Of a DNA stretch of 64,000 nucleotides, positions 47,370 to 56,808 are shown one piece after another. This DNA is from Hyphomonadaceae bacterium ML37. Its GTDB lineage: Bacteria > Pseudomonadota > Alphaproteobacteria > Caulobacterales > Maricaulaceae. The position numbers were made by a program, and so were the translations under genes. Every line of letters starts with the position of its first letter. Within the stretch, counting starts at the first letter, position 1. The notes under the pieces are model-generated. The model was not told the DNA's origin, ran no database searches, and saw nothing but the letters and a program-made list of their open reading frames with translations. The stretch lies in assembly GCA_027627685.1 (NCBI GenBank), contig CP091241.1, forward strand, positions 2,604,396 to 2,668,395, written 5' to 3'.

Positions 47370-47990
47370 ATGATCGAGGGGGAAAGCTACTGGCCGCGTC
47401 TGATCAAGAGCGTGCGCTCGCGCGAGAACCTGACACAGACCGCGCTGGCGGCCTGGCTGGGCGTGGATCAGACGACGGTGTCGCGATGGGAACGCGGCCA
47501 GGACGCGCCCGCCTTCAGGCTGCGCCAGCGCATCCGTGACCTCTACCGCCAGCGCGCGGCGGGCAAGCAGGACCTGGTGGCGCGCGCCCGGGTTCGCAAT
47601 GCGCTCTGGCCGGCGTCTCTGGTGGGGCCCGGCGCCGTGTTCATCGAGTTCAACGCCCGCGCCCTGAGCGAGATTGGCGTCGAGGCCAGCGACCTGCGCG
47701 GACGCAGCATCTACGGCCTGTTCGGGCCGGACGTCGATTGCGTGACCGAACGTTGGGAAAGCACCGGCATTTTCCAGGGCGAGCTGGCCATGACCGTGTC
47801 GCTCAACCGGATCGAAAGCCCTGGCCGCACCGCCTACATCAAGACGCTGGACACGCCGCACTTTACCTGGGACGGCGATATCTGGTGCCTGTGCGAAATC
47901 CAGCGCATCAGCGAGAGCGAGCACGCCCGGCTGATGGCGGAGTTTGGCGGCTCCAATTTCACTTTGGCCTTCGACGCCTTGCATCCTTGA
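47370..47990 (+). CDS. XRE-type HTH regulator with PAS-like sensor region
   Basis: The 206-residue protein has a Cro/CI-type HTH (about 10-45: LTQTALAAWLGVDQTTVSRWERG) and a C-terminal region of about 120 residues resembling a PAS domain (FIEFNARALSEIGVEASDLRGRSIYGLFG). The start at 47370 has AAGGAGG at ideal spacing; an ATG at 47343 is in frame without one. It is divergent from the TonB receptor/phosphodiesterase operon and is its likely regulator or a co-regulated sensor. The upstream inverted repeat CTGTCA-CA-TGACAG is a candidate operator. Confidence 0.78.
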   Translation: MIEGESYWPRLIKSVRSRENLTQTALAAWLGVDQTTVSRWERGQDAPAFRLRQRIRDLYRQRAAGKQDLVARARVRNALWPASLVGPGAVFIEFNARALSEIGVEASDLRGRSIYGLFGPDVDCVTERWESTGIFQGELAMTVSLNRIESPGRTAYIKTLDTPHFTWDGDIWCLCEIQRISESEHARLMAEFGGSNFTLAFDALHP

Positions 47991-48034
47991 GCGCGGCCGG
48001 TCCGGGACGTTCAGTCGTGCGAACGCACCGGCTC

Positions 48035-49441
48035 TCACGGCGTGTCGGGCGTGTCCTGCTCAGGGGCCGGCGCCTCAGCCACTGGCGCGCTCTCCACCGG
48101 TTCCGGCGCGCGGCGCGCGGCCACGACGGCGTTGGCGAAATCGCCTGCCCCGGTGCGCTGGTAATTCGTTGCGCCCAGGCGCACCACCACAAGGTCTTCA
48201 GCGGGGACGACAAAGGCGTTCTGGCCCTGAAATCCGCTCATGATGAACGTGCCCTCGGGCAGGCCCGTGGGGAACATCCAGAAGCCCGATCCGTACTGAC
48301 CATCCGATCCCGGCGTGGGCTCGGAGACATAGGCGGCCCAGTTTTCCGGAATGATCTGTGTCCCGTCCGGCGCGCGCCCGTCATTGAGATAAAGCTGGCC
48401 CAGCCGCGCCCAGTCGCGGGCGCTGGCGTACATGTAGCTGGACCATTTCTGGGTTCCGGACTCGTCCGCTTCGAGAATGGCCGTGTTCATCGACAGCGGC
48501 TCGAACAGCCAGGCGCGGACGGTTTCGATGACGGCCGCAGGCGAATCACCGAGATACGGCTCCAGCGCCGAACCGGCGAGAATCGTGTTGCCGGACTGAT
48601 AGTCCCAGCGCTCGCCGGGCGCGGCGATCACATCGCGCGTGGCGGCGAACATGGCCATGTCGCTTTGGGTGAACAGCATCTGCGACGTGGGGTCCGTGCC
48701 GTCATTGCCTTCATACCCGGCCAGCCCGCCGGTCATGCGCAGCAAATGATCGATCGTGGTCTCAGGCCGCCCGGCCTCGGCCAGCGCCGGGACCTGGCCC
48801 TGGGCATGAATATCGATCAGGCCGCGCTGGACCAGCACGCCGGCCATGGTGGCCGCCAGCGATTTAGTCATCGACCAGCCATGCAGCGGCGTCTCGTGTG
48901 TGACGCCGTCGGCATAGCGCTCGGCGACGATCCGCCCGTCATGCATCACCAGAGCCGCCAGCGTGTTGCGGCCATCGTCCGCGAACGCCGCGTCCAGCGC
49001 GGCGTCAAGCGCCGCAGCGTCGAAATGCGCGTCACGATGGGCGGCGTCGATCTGCGCCGAATCAGCCGGGCGTTCCGGCATGGACAGGGCGGCGTCAAAA
49101 GCGCCCGATCCATGCACCAGCGTGCAGCCGAGACCGTCGCGGTATACCGCGCGCTGGCGCCAGGCGAGCCCGAGCACGCTGGCCTGCGCCTCGCGGGCGG
49201 CCTCATCCACCGACACGCTCACCAGCGGCAAGGCCGGGCCCAGCAGCGGATCAGTGTACAGCGCCTGGGCCCGTTCGGGCTCAAGCCCCGACACGAAGAC
49301 CAGCGAGCACACCTGCTTGGCGGTGATGCCGGTTCCGCTGGGCAGATAAATCTGCCCGATCGTGGACAGATTGACGTAGAGCGCGCCCGCGCCGATCGCC
49401 ACGGCCACGATGCCGGCCGCGCCCAACAGAAGTTTTTTCAT
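48035..49441 (-). CDS. Serine hydrolase, class C beta-lactamase-like
   Basis: The 468-residue secreted or membrane-tethered protein (N-terminal hydrophobic helix MKKLLLGAAGIVAVAIGAGA) has the beta-lactamase/penicillin-binding serine hydrolase motifs: SMTK (SxxK) and YQSGN (YxN), plus HGWSMTKSLAATMAG. Members include esterases, peptidases and beta-lactamases; nothing shows true beta-lactamase action. The tail is Pro/Ala/Glu-rich. It borders the photosynthesis cluster and is divergent from bchI with 188 bp between, but is probably unrelated to it. Confidence 0.88.
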   Translation of the reverse strand: MKKLLLGAAGIVAVAIGAGALYVNLSTIGQIYLPSGTGITAKQVCSLVFVSGLEPERAQALYTDPLLGPALPLVSVSVDEAAREAQASVLGLAWRQRAVYRDGLGCTLVHGSGAFDAALSMPERPADSAQIDAAHRDAHFDAAALDAALDAAFADDGRNTLAALVMHDGRIVAERYADGVTHETPLHGWSMTKSLAATMAGVLVQRGLIDIHAQGQVPALAEAGRPETTIDHLLRMTGGLAGYEGNDGTDPTSQMLFTQSDMAMFAATRDVIAAPGERWDYQSGNTILAGSALEPYLGDSPAAVIETVRAWLFEPLSMNTAILEADESGTQKWSSYMYASARDWARLGQLYLNDGRAPDGTQIIPENWAAYVSEPTPGSDGQYGSGFWMFPTGLPEGTFIMSGFQGQNAFVVPAEDLVVVRLGATNYQRTGAGDFANAVVAARRAPEPVESAPVAEAPAPEQDTPDTP

Positions 49442-49581
49442 GATCCCCGCCCCTTTGACGGCGTGGAGGATCGCGGCGTTGCATATGATGGTCAAGCCTG
49501 CATCGCGCGCGAATCGTCAATGACAGCGGAATTTGAAAAACCGCGCGACGCGCCGGTGTCAGACGAAAAAAATTGTGCGAG

Positions 49582-49599
49582 TGTCCAATTTGCTAGACA
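49582..49599 (+). promoter_or_regulatory. PpsR/CrtJ-type box upstream of bchI
   Basis: The sequence TGTCCAATTTGCTAGACA is a perfect TGT-N12-ACA palindrome (TGTC-N10-GACA), the consensus operator of the redox/light repressor PpsR (CrtJ) of photosynthesis genes. It lies 30-48 bp upstream of the bchI start. Confidence 0.8.
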
Positions 49600-49629
49600 C
49601 TTCCCATTCTGACGAACCGAGGCGCATCC

Positions 49630-50637
49630 ATGACCCTATCCTTTCCCTTCCCCGCCATTGTCGGGCAGGAGGAGATGAAGCAAGCTCTGCTGATCGCTTG
49701 TGTCGAACCCAGAGTGGGCGGGGTGTTGATCTTCGGCGACCGCGGCACCGCCAAGTCCACCGCCGTGCGCGCGCTGGCCGGCCTGCTGCCCGGGATCGAG
49801 ACCTATGAGCACTGCCCCTATAATTCGGCGCCGGGCTCCGATCCCATTGGCGGAGACGCCAAGTCGCGCGGCTCGGTGGTGCGCAAGCCGACCCCTGTGG
49901 TCGATCTGCCGCTGGGCGTGACCGAGGACCGGGTGGTTGGGGCGCTGGATATCGAAAAAGCGCTGCGTAAGGGCGAGAAGGCGTTCGAGCCCGGCCTCTT
50001 GGCGCGGGCCAATCGCGGATTTCTCTATATCGACGAGGTCAATCTGCTGGAGGACCATATCGTCGATCTGCTGCTGGACGTGGCGGCCACCGGCGAGAAC
50101 GTGGTGGAGCGCGACGGGCTGAGCGTGCGCCATCCGGCCAAATTCGTGCTTGTCGGCAGCGGCAACCCGGAAGAAGGCGAGCTGCGCCCGCAATTGCTCG
50201 ACCGGTTCGGCCTGTCGGTGGAAGTCGCCACGCCGCGCGATATCGAAGACCGCATCGAAGTGGTGCGCCGCCGCGATGCGTTCGAGCGCGATCCTCTGGC
50301 CTTCTGTGCGACATGGACTGAAGCCGGCGACGCGCTGCGAGAACGCGTTGCCGCCGCTCAGAAGCTGGTCGTGAAAATCGGCACGCCGGACGCCGTGCTG
50401 CGGCGCGCCTCGGAGATTTGCATGGCGCTGGGCGCGGACGGGCTGCGCGGCGAGCTGACCCTGATCCGGGCCGCGCGCGCGCAGGCCGCGCTGGAGGGGT
50501 CGGAAGAGATTTCGCTGGAGCATTTGCGCGCCGTGGCGCCCGCCGCCCTGCGCCATCGCCTGCGCCGTGATCCGCTGGATGAGGCCGGCTCGTCCGTCCG
50601 CATCGAGCGCGGCCTTGCCGAGGCGTTCGCCGCGTGA
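49630..50637 (+). CDS. bchI: Magnesium chelatase ATPase subunit BchI
   Basis: BchI is the AAA+ motor of magnesium chelatase, which inserts Mg into protoporphyrin IX, the branch point to bacteriochlorophyll. The 335-residue protein has Walker A GDRGTAKST (36-44), Walker B FLYIDE (131-136), and the I-subunit sequence GSGNPEEGELRPQLLDRFGL with the sensor and arginine-finger region. It opens the operon bchI-bchD-bchO-DUF3422; its stop overlaps the GTG start of bchD. A PpsR-type box precedes it. A cobalt chelatase relative would lack the adjacent bchD/bchO and photosynthetic context. Confidence 0.95.
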   Translation: MTLSFPFPAIVGQEEMKQALLIACVEPRVGGVLIFGDRGTAKSTAVRALAGLLPGIETYEHCPYNSAPGSDPIGGDAKSRGSVVRKPTPVVDLPLGVTEDRVVGALDIEKALRKGEKAFEPGLLARANRGFLYIDEVNLLEDHIVDLLLDVAATGENVVERDGLSVRHPAKFVLVGSGNPEEGELRPQLLDRFGLSVEVATPRDIEDRIEVVRRRDAFERDPLAFCATWTEAGDALRERVAAAQKLVVKIGTPDAVLRRASEICMALGADGLRGELTLIRAARAQAALEGSEEISLEHLRAVAPAALRHRLRRDPLDEAGSSVRIERGLAEAFAA

Positions 50638-52391
50638 GCGAGACCGCCCATATGCGCGATGGCTGGGGCGAAGCGCGCCTGGCCGCCGCGCTGCTGGCGG
50701 TGGATCCGGGTCTCGGCGGCGCTGTGCTGAGAGCCCGCGCCGGACCGGCGCGGGACGCCTGGCTGGAGACGCTGCGCGATCTGGTCAACGAGACCGCGCC
50801 CTGGCGGCGCATCCCGGCGGGCGTGGGTGATGAGGCGCTGCTGGGCGGCGTCGATCTGGCCGCCACCCTGAAAGCCGGACACGCCGTGCATCGCGCAGGC
50901 CTGCTGGACGAAATCCAAAACGGCGTTGGCGTGCTGGCCATGGCCGAGCGCGCCGAGACCGGGCTGGCGGCCCGTCTGGCCCTGGCGCTCGACAGCCATC
51001 CGGCGCCCATGATCATCGCCCTTGATGAAAGCGCCGACCCGGATGAGAGCGCGCCCGGCGCGCTTCTCGAGCGCCTGGCCTTCCATCTCGATCTGTCCGG
51101 CGTGTCCCTGAGCGATCTCAATACCAGCGCGTTTGATCTGGACCGCGAGGCCGTGGCCATGGCGCGGGTGCGCCTGCCCCACGTGCTCAATGGCGATGTG
51201 GACCGCGCCCTGACCCAGACCGCCGCGGCGCTGGGGATCAACTCCCTGCGCCCGCCCCTTCTGGCCCTGCGCGCCGCGCGCGCCGCAGCGGCGCTCGACG
51301 GTCTGGACGAGATTGGCGAGGAACAGGCGGCGCTGGCTGCAAGGCTGGTGCTGGGGCCGCGCGCCTTGCATCTGCCCCACGAAGACCAGGCGGACGACCA
51401 GCCGCAGGACAACGAACCCGACGCGCCGCCCCAGGACGACGAGGCGCAGAACGACAATACCGAGCCGGATGATCAAACCGACGACCAACCCGATAACGCC
51501 CAGACCCCGGATGAATTGACCGAAATCACCACTGAAGCCGCCAAGGCCGCGATCCCACCCGGCTTGCTGGCGCGCCTCGAAGCCGGCGTGTCGACCAGCC
51601 GGGCCAGCAGCGCAGGCCAGTCGGGCGCCACGCGCAAGAGCGGCCAGCGCGGACGGCCCGCCGGGACGCGCCGCGGCGATCCGGGCGAAGGGCGCAAGCT
51701 GGATGTCCTGGCGACCTTGCGCGCCGCAGCTCCCTGGGGGCGCGTGCGGCGGCGCGGCTGGGACCGGCTGAAATCCGGCCCGGCGCTGGAGGTCCGCCGC
51801 GAAGACTTCCGCATCAAGCATTTCAAGCAGAAAGCCGAGACGCTCACCGTCTTCGTCGTGGACGCCTCGGGCTCTCTGGCGCTCAACCGCCTGTCCGAAG
51901 CCAAGGGCGCGGTGGAGCTGATGCTGGCCGAATCCTATGTGCGGCGTGATCAAGTGGCGCTCATCGCGTTTCGCGGCAGCACCGCCGAAACGCTGCTCCC
52001 GCCCACCCGTTCGCTCACCCGCGCCAAGAAATGCCTGTCCGCCCTGCCCGGCGGCGGCGGCACGCCGCTGGCCACCGCCATTGAGGCCGCTGAAGCGCTC
52101 GCCCACGCCGCCGCGCGGCAGGGACGCACCGTGACGCTGGTTTTCCTCACCGACGGGGCCGCCAATGTCACGCGCGCCGGAACCGGCGGACGGGATGTGG
52201 CCCAGGCTGAAGCGCATGATGCCGCACGGCGCCTGCGCGCGGCGGGCCATGCCACCATCATCGTCGATGTGTCCAAGCGGGGCGCAGATACAGCCAAATC
52301 GGTCGCCCAGAATATGGCCGCGCGCTATGTGCGCCTGCCCGCGGGCAATCCCGGCGCGCTGGTTGATATCGCCCGGACGGCCGCCGCATGA
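50634..52391 (+). CDS. bchD: Magnesium chelatase subunit BchD
   Basis: The 585-residue BchD couples BchI to the catalytic BchH. It has a degenerate AAA+ half (Walker motifs eroded), an acidic Asp/Pro/Gln linker (about 245-300, DDQPQDNEPDAPPQDD and on), and a C-terminal von Willebrand A domain with the MIDAS motif DASGS at about 410-414. Start is GTG, four bases before the bchI stop ends (GTGA). The TGA of bchD overlaps the bchO ATG. bchH is not in the window. Confidence 0.95.
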   Translation: MSETAHMRDGWGEARLAAALLAVDPGLGGAVLRARAGPARDAWLETLRDLVNETAPWRRIPAGVGDEALLGGVDLAATLKAGHAVHRAGLLDEIQNGVGVLAMAERAETGLAARLALALDSHPAPMIIALDESADPDESAPGALLERLAFHLDLSGVSLSDLNTSAFDLDREAVAMARVRLPHVLNGDVDRALTQTAAALGINSLRPPLLALRAARAAAALDGLDEIGEEQAALAARLVLGPRALHLPHEDQADDQPQDNEPDAPPQDDEAQNDNTEPDDQTDDQPDNAQTPDELTEITTEAAKAAIPPGLLARLEAGVSTSRASSAGQSGATRKSGQRGRPAGTRRGDPGEGRKLDVLATLRAAAPWGRVRRRGWDRLKSGPALEVRREDFRIKHFKQKAETLTVFVVDASGSLALNRLSEAKGAVELMLAESYVRRDQVALIAFRGSTAETLLPPTRSLTRAKKCLSALPGGGGTPLATAIEAAEALAHAAARQGRTVTLVFLTDGAANVTRAGTGGRDVAQAEAHDAARRLRAAGHATIIVDVSKRGADTAKSVAQNMAARYVRLPAGNPGALVDIARTAAA

Positions 52392-53290
52392 CCCTCGCGC
52401 GCATCCCCGATAACTGGCCACACCGCGCCTCCAGCGAGATGGTCGCGGCCGGCGGGGTCAGCTGGCATGTCCAGCGCGTCGGCAAGGGACCGGTCCTCCT
52501 GCTCATCCACGGCACCGGGGCCTCGACCCACTCTTTCGCGCATCTGGCCCGCGACCTCAGCGGCGAGTTCGAGATCATCATGGCCGATCTGCCCGGCCAC
52601 GGCTTCTCCGGACAGATGGAGGCGCCTGAACTGCCGCTGGTGGCCCAGGCGCTGGGCGCGATGATGGCGCGCCTCGACACCGCGCCCGCCCTCGTGGCGG
52701 GCCATTCTGCCGGGGCGGCCATCGCCCTGCGCATGGCGCTGGACGGGGTGATCAAGCCCAGAGCGCTCATTGGCCTCGCCCCGGCGCTGCAGCCCTATGG
52801 CGGCGCGGCAGACGGCATCGCCTCGAAACTTGCCCGGATGGCTTTGCTCAACCCGCTCACCCCGCGCCTGTTCTCCATGCGCGCCGACAGCGCGAGCGTC
52901 GCCCGCCTGATCGCCAAGACCGGCTCCCGCCTCGATGAGGCAGGGGTGGCGCTGTACCAGCAATTGCTCAAACAGCCCGGCCATGTGGCCGGGGCCCTGC
53001 GCCTGATGGCGCACTGGAAGCTGCGTCCCCTGCTGGCTGATCTGTGCCGGGTGACCACGCCGACGACCGTTGTGCTGGGTGAGAACGACCGGGCCACCCC
53101 GGCTGCCGAAGCCTGGGCAGCGGCCCGCCGCATTCCGGGCTGCCAGGAGGTCCGGCTGCCGGGCCTCGGCCATCTCGCCCATGAAGAAGACCCCGGCCGC
53201 ACGGCCGGTATCATACGCCTCGCTGCACAGGCCGCAGGGCTCGACACAAGCGCCAGCGCGCAAACGCGCCGCATGGCCGGAGGAAGCTGA
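52388..53290 (+). CDS. bchO: BchO, alpha/beta hydrolase of the Mg-chelatase operon
   Basis: The 300-residue alpha/beta hydrolase has the oxyanion region LLIHGTGAS, the nucleophile elbow GHSAG and the late Asp (ENDRATP) and His (LGHLAHEED). BchO is a conserved partner of bchID in purple bacteria; its exact reaction is not established. It overlaps bchD (ATGA) and the following DUF3422 gene (TGATG). Order and overlap show a single translationally coupled unit. Confidence 0.9.
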   Translation: MTLARIPDNWPHRASSEMVAAGGVSWHVQRVGKGPVLLLIHGTGASTHSFAHLARDLSGEFEIIMADLPGHGFSGQMEAPELPLVAQALGAMMARLDTAPALVAGHSAGAAIALRMALDGVIKPRALIGLAPALQPYGGAADGIASKLARMALLNPLTPRLFSMRADSASVARLIAKTGSRLDEAGVALYQQLLKQPGHVAGALRLMAHWKLRPLLADLCRVTTPTTVVLGENDRATPAAEAWAAARRIPGCQEVRLPGLGHLAHEEDPGRTAGIIRLAAQAAGLDTSASAQTRRMAGGS

Positions 53291-54594
53291 TGCCTGCCCT
53301 CACCTTGCCTGCCAACCATCCGCGCCGCGTCGATCTCAGCGAGGAGGTTCATGCCCGCCCGCCCCAGCCGCTCACCGCGCCACTCAGCGCCTCCTATCTG
53401 GTGCTCTATACCGGCCCGGAAGAACAGGCCGCCGACCGCGCCGCCATCGCCGCCCTGGCCGCGCGCTTCAGCGCCGCCGAGCCGTCTGAAGGCGCCACGC
53501 ACTACAACGCTCATCTCGGCCCCGTGCGCGTGATCTGGGAGCGCCATACCGAGTTTACCCGCTACACCTTCATCCGCCAGAAGGGCGATGAACGCGCCCC
53601 CTTCGACAATCCGCCCATCGCCGAAGCGCCCGCCGACTGGCTCGCCAGCCTGCCCGGTCAGGTGATTTTCGCCGCCCATGTGCTGATGCTGGACACCGGC
53701 GAGGACGACTCCTCCCTGGATGAGACCGCCCGCCGCCTGTTCGGCGACGCCGAGCTGGTGGGCTCGCGCATTGCGTCCGGCGGCGCGGTGGCGCTGACCA
53801 GTTTCCGCAGCCATGGCGACGGCTTTAACCGCTATCTGATCCGCAATCGCAATCTGTCGGCGATCCAGGCCGGGCGCCTGATGCGCAGCCTTCTGGAGAT
53901 GGACACCTACCGGATGATGGCGCTGCTCGGCCTCCCGGCGGCGCGCTATCTGGGGCGGGTCATGACCGACCGCGAGCAGGAGCTGGCGGGCATCACCCAC
54001 GAGATGGCCGATGGAATCCATTCCGACGAAAGCGGCCTGCTGGACCGGATCACCCGCCTGCAGTCGGACATCGAGCGCCGCCACTCCCAGCACCGCTACC
54101 GGTTCGGCGCGTCGGCGGCCTATTACGGCATCGTCCAGGCCCGCATCGAAGAGCTGCGCGAAGAGCGCCTGGAAGGCCTGCAGACTTTTGCCGAGTTCGT
54201 CGAGCGCCGCCTGGCGCCGGCCATGAGCACGGTGGAGGCGGTCTCTGACCGGCTGGAATCCATGTCGGAGCACCTGGCGCGGGTCACACAGCTCTTGTCC
54301 ACGCGCGTCGCCCTGACCCAGCAGCAGGACAGCCGCAAGCTTCTGGCCGCCATGGCGCGGCGCGCCAAGATCCAGCTGCGCCTCCAGCGTACGGTGGAAG
54401 GGCTCTCGATCGCGGCCATCACCTATTATCTCGTCGGCCTGGTCGCCTACTTCGCCAAGGGCACAGAGGTGCTCGGCCTGCCGCTGGACGCCGCGATCAT
54501 CACTGCCGCCGCCGTTCCGCTGGTCGCGTTGGCGCTGTTCATCGGCCTGCGCCGCGTGCGCGGACGGCTCGGCAAGTCGGCGAAGGAGGATTGA
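53290..54594 (+). CDS. DUF3422 membrane protein coupled to bchIDO
   Basis: The 434-residue protein matches the DUF3422 family: HARPPQPLTAP near the start, HTEFTRYTFIR, and two C-terminal membrane helices (about 360-385 and 395-420) after a long helical region. Family function is unknown. Its ATG overlaps the bchO stop, so it is co-expressed with magnesium chelatase here. DUF3422 is widespread in proteobacteria without photosynthesis, so the role may be general (envelope stress or transport). The association with bch genes is notable. Confidence 0.82.
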   Translation: MPALTLPANHPRRVDLSEEVHARPPQPLTAPLSASYLVLYTGPEEQAADRAAIAALAARFSAAEPSEGATHYNAHLGPVRVIWERHTEFTRYTFIRQKGDERAPFDNPPIAEAPADWLASLPGQVIFAAHVLMLDTGEDDSSLDETARRLFGDAELVGSRIASGGAVALTSFRSHGDGFNRYLIRNRNLSAIQAGRLMRSLLEMDTYRMMALLGLPAARYLGRVMTDREQELAGITHEMADGIHSDESGLLDRITRLQSDIERRHSQHRYRFGASAAYYGIVQARIEELREERLEGLQTFAEFVERRLAPAMSTVEAVSDRLESMSEHLARVTQLLSTRVALTQQQDSRKLLAAMARRAKIQLRLQRTVEGLSIAAITYYLVGLVAYFAKGTEVLGLPLDAAIITAAAVPLVALALFIGLRRVRGRLGKSAKED

Positions 54595-54608
54595 CGCGCT
54601 GAAGCCGC

Positions 54609-55370
54609 TCAATGTCCGTACGTCGCCAGCCTTGACGCCTTGCCGACCCTGAACCGCCGACTGACCTGGCGACGGTAGTACAGGATCAGGCCGAGCCCGA
54701 TCAGCAAAGGCACAGCCCAAAGCACGGGCGCAAGCGCCAGTTCGGGAACCAACCGGACCGCACCAAAGGCAAAGAAGGCCGTATAGACCGATATCCCCGT
54801 TCCAACGATAGCCTTTATGTGCTCCAGCAACCACTCGACCGGTCCGGGGCTCCGCCTCAGAAGGAACCAGAGATTGGTGCCCACAGTGGCGAATCCCACA
54901 AGCGACATCCCGATCATCATCGGTTGACCCAGATTGAAGCCCTGCAGGGCGCATTGGGCTGACGCGACAAGCAAGACCAGCTGCAGCATGCCGTTGACCC
55001 AGTCGCGATTGCGCGTGTGATTATGCTTGTTGACGGCAGCCCGCCAGCCGTACCAGGCCAGATTGATGGTCAGGATGGACAGGTAAAGCATCATCCAGCC
55101 AAATATCCCCCGCACCAGCGCCGGATCGGAGAACTCTGCATGCTCGGCCAGGTGGGGGTGGGTCTCCATGGGCTGCCACAAGGTCAGGCTTGACATGATG
55201 GCCGCGGCCAGCGCGGTTATGAGCATGGCGATGGCGAAGAGTCGGCCTGACAGGCGATGAAGCTTGCCGCCTTTCCGGGCGGCGACGGGCACCCAGAAAA
55301 CGATCAGTCCTGGCGCACCCGTGATGATGTGAAGGACGATGAAGACAACAAAGATGTCATGTGCAGACAT
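54609..55370 (-). CDS. DUF2306-like multi-helix membrane protein
   Basis: The 253-residue protein has about seven hydrophobic segments. The HDIFVVFIVLHIITGAPGLIVFW start and conserved His residues (HDIF, LHII, LHRLSGRLF, HPHLAEH) recall DUF2306/YoaI-like or cytochrome-b561-like membrane proteins, which may bind heme; this is inference. ATG at 55370 is used; the frame stays open to 55595 over the P450 start region. It is divergent from the P450 gene with only 52 bp between, so the two may share a promoter region. Confidence 0.68.
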   Translation of the reverse strand: MSAHDIFVVFIVLHIITGAPGLIVFWVPVAARKGGKLHRLSGRLFAIAMLITALAAAIMSSLTLWQPMETHPHLAEHAEFSDPALVRGIFGWMMLYLSILTINLAWYGWRAAVNKHNHTRNRDWVNGMLQLVLLVASAQCALQGFNLGQPMMIGMSLVGFATVGTNLWFLLRRSPGPVEWLLEHIKAIVGTGISVYTAFFAFGAVRLVPELALAPVLWAVPLLIGLGLILYYRRQVSRRFRVGKASRLATYGH

Positions 55371-55422
55371 GGATTTAGCACCAACCAGTTGAAGTGTTCG
55401 TATCAGGACGGAGGCGACAGGC

Positions 55423-56808
55423 ATGCCAGCAGGAGATTTCAGGCCGCCGCGGCCATCGCGGCTTCCGGCAATCCTGTCGCTGATGCGCACTGTATGGCAC
55501 GGGGACGGCGACCTGCTCAGCCTGCTTCCCGGCGAGGCGTTCTCCATGAAGGCCGGCGAGCTCGGTTTTTCGCGCCGCTCCATCAAGCTTTTCAATGATC
55601 CTGACCTGGTGCGTCAGATTCTCAATGAAACGGACGGGCTTTATCCCAAGAGCGACCTGATGGTGGGGGCGCTGGAGCCGCTCATCGGCGATTCCATTTT
55701 CGTTTCGGACGGTCCCAAATGGCGGCGCCAGCGCGCCATGATCGATCCGGCCTTCTCCAAGATGCGCCTCAACCTGGCTTTCGGCGCCATGCAGGCGGCA
55801 GCGGCAGATTGCTGCGAACGCCTCGGTGCCGCCGCTGAGGCGGGCGCAACACTCTCCCTCGATCAGATTATGAGCGAGCTCACCGCAGACATCATATGCC
55901 GTACGGTTTTCTCCATCTCGCTCTGCTCCCAGATCTCGCGGGACGTGTTTGAAGATTTTTCGATCTTCGAACGGGGCGTCGCTCAGGTGAAGATATGGCG
56001 GCTTATCGTCGACCCGGCCTGGACCCGGGCGGAGCAGGACCCGGATGTGCTGGCGGCCTGCTCCCGGATTCGCAAGCACCTGGGCACCTTGATCGACACC
56101 CATTTGGAAGCGGGAGACGGCACCTATGATGACATCGCCAGCGAGGTGATCGCCGCGCGCGACAGCGACACCGGCCAACCCTTTGACCGAGAGGAGCTGA
56201 TCGACCAGCTGGGCGTCTTCTTCCTGGCCGGACATGAAACCACGGCCAGCGCGCTCACCTGGGCTTTTTACCTGCTGGCCATCCAGCCCGATATACTGGC
56301 TCGGTTGCGCGCCGAGGTCAGCGTCGTGTCCGACGGGGGGGGCATCAGCTTCGAAGCCGTGCGCAGATTGCTTTTCACGCGCAGCGTGTTCCGTGAAACC
56401 CTTCGCTTGTACCCGCCGATCACCTTCATGCCGCGCGTGGCCATGCGGGCGGGACGAATAGGCCCCTACGCAGTTCGAAAAGGGGCGCTGCTGATGATTT
56501 CGCCCTGGACGCTGCAGCGCCACCGGCAATACTGGTCCCGGCCCGATCATTTCGATCCGGATCGCTTCATGCCTGGCCGGGAGGCCGAGATAAACCCCCA
56601 CGCCTATATCCCCTTCGGGTCCGGTCCGCACACCTGCGTCGGAGCCGGCTTTGCCACGCTGGAAGCGGTACTGATTCTGGCCACCCTGGCGCAGCAGTTT
56701 GATTTTGACGTCCTGGGGCGCGACCAGGTCCGCCCCTCCGCCCGCCTTACGACGCGCCCCGCTGAGCAGATCCATGTGCGGGTGAGGCGTCACAACGCAG
56801 GCGCCTGA
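55423..56808 (+). CDS. Cytochrome P450 in the carotenoid cluster
   Basis: The 461-residue heme monooxygenase has all P450 landmarks: C-helix WRRQR (100-104), I-helix AGHETT (269-274), ExxR with Glu325 and Arg328 (RETLRLYPP), and the heme-binding FGSGPHTCVG with Cys405. The GHETTASALTW I-helix is the form seen in CYP97/CYP175-like carotenoid ring hydroxylases and CYP4-type enzymes. It has no N-terminal membrane anchor. It stands between bch and crt genes and converges on the ATP-grasp gene (19-bp overlap of stops). Oxidation of a carotenoid or of another lipid is the likely role; the substrate is not readable. Confidence 0.85.
   Translation: MPAGDFRPPRPSRLPAILSLMRTVWHGDGDLLSLLPGEAFSMKAGELGFSRRSIKLFNDPDLVRQILNETDGLYPKSDLMVGALEPLIGDSIFVSDGPKWRRQRAMIDPAFSKMRLNLAFGAMQAAAADCCERLGAAAEAGATLSLDQIMSELTADIICRTVFSISLCSQISRDVFEDFSIFERGVAQVKIWRLIVDPAWTRAEQDPDVLAACSRIRKHLGTLIDTHLEAGDGTYDDIASEVIAARDSDTGQPFDREELIDQLGVFFLAGHETTASALTWAFYLLAIQPDILARLRAEVSVVSDGGGISFEAVRRLLFTRSVFRETLRLYPPITFMPRVAMRAGRIGPYAVRKGALLMISPWTLQRHRQYWSRPDHFDPDRFMPGREAEINPHAYIPFGSGPHTCVGAGFATLEAVLILATLAQQFDFDVLGRDQVRPSARLTTRPAEQIHVRVRRHNAGA

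Noticed and set aside
50358-52421. 687-codon minus-strand ORF opposite bchD
   Set aside because: Antisense shadow; bchD has the MIDAS motif, the GTGA overlap and family length.
52795-54954. 719-codon minus-strand ORF opposite bchO and DUF3422
   Set aside because: A shadow of two well-supported overlapping genes; its translation is low-complexity and has no Shine-Dalgarno.
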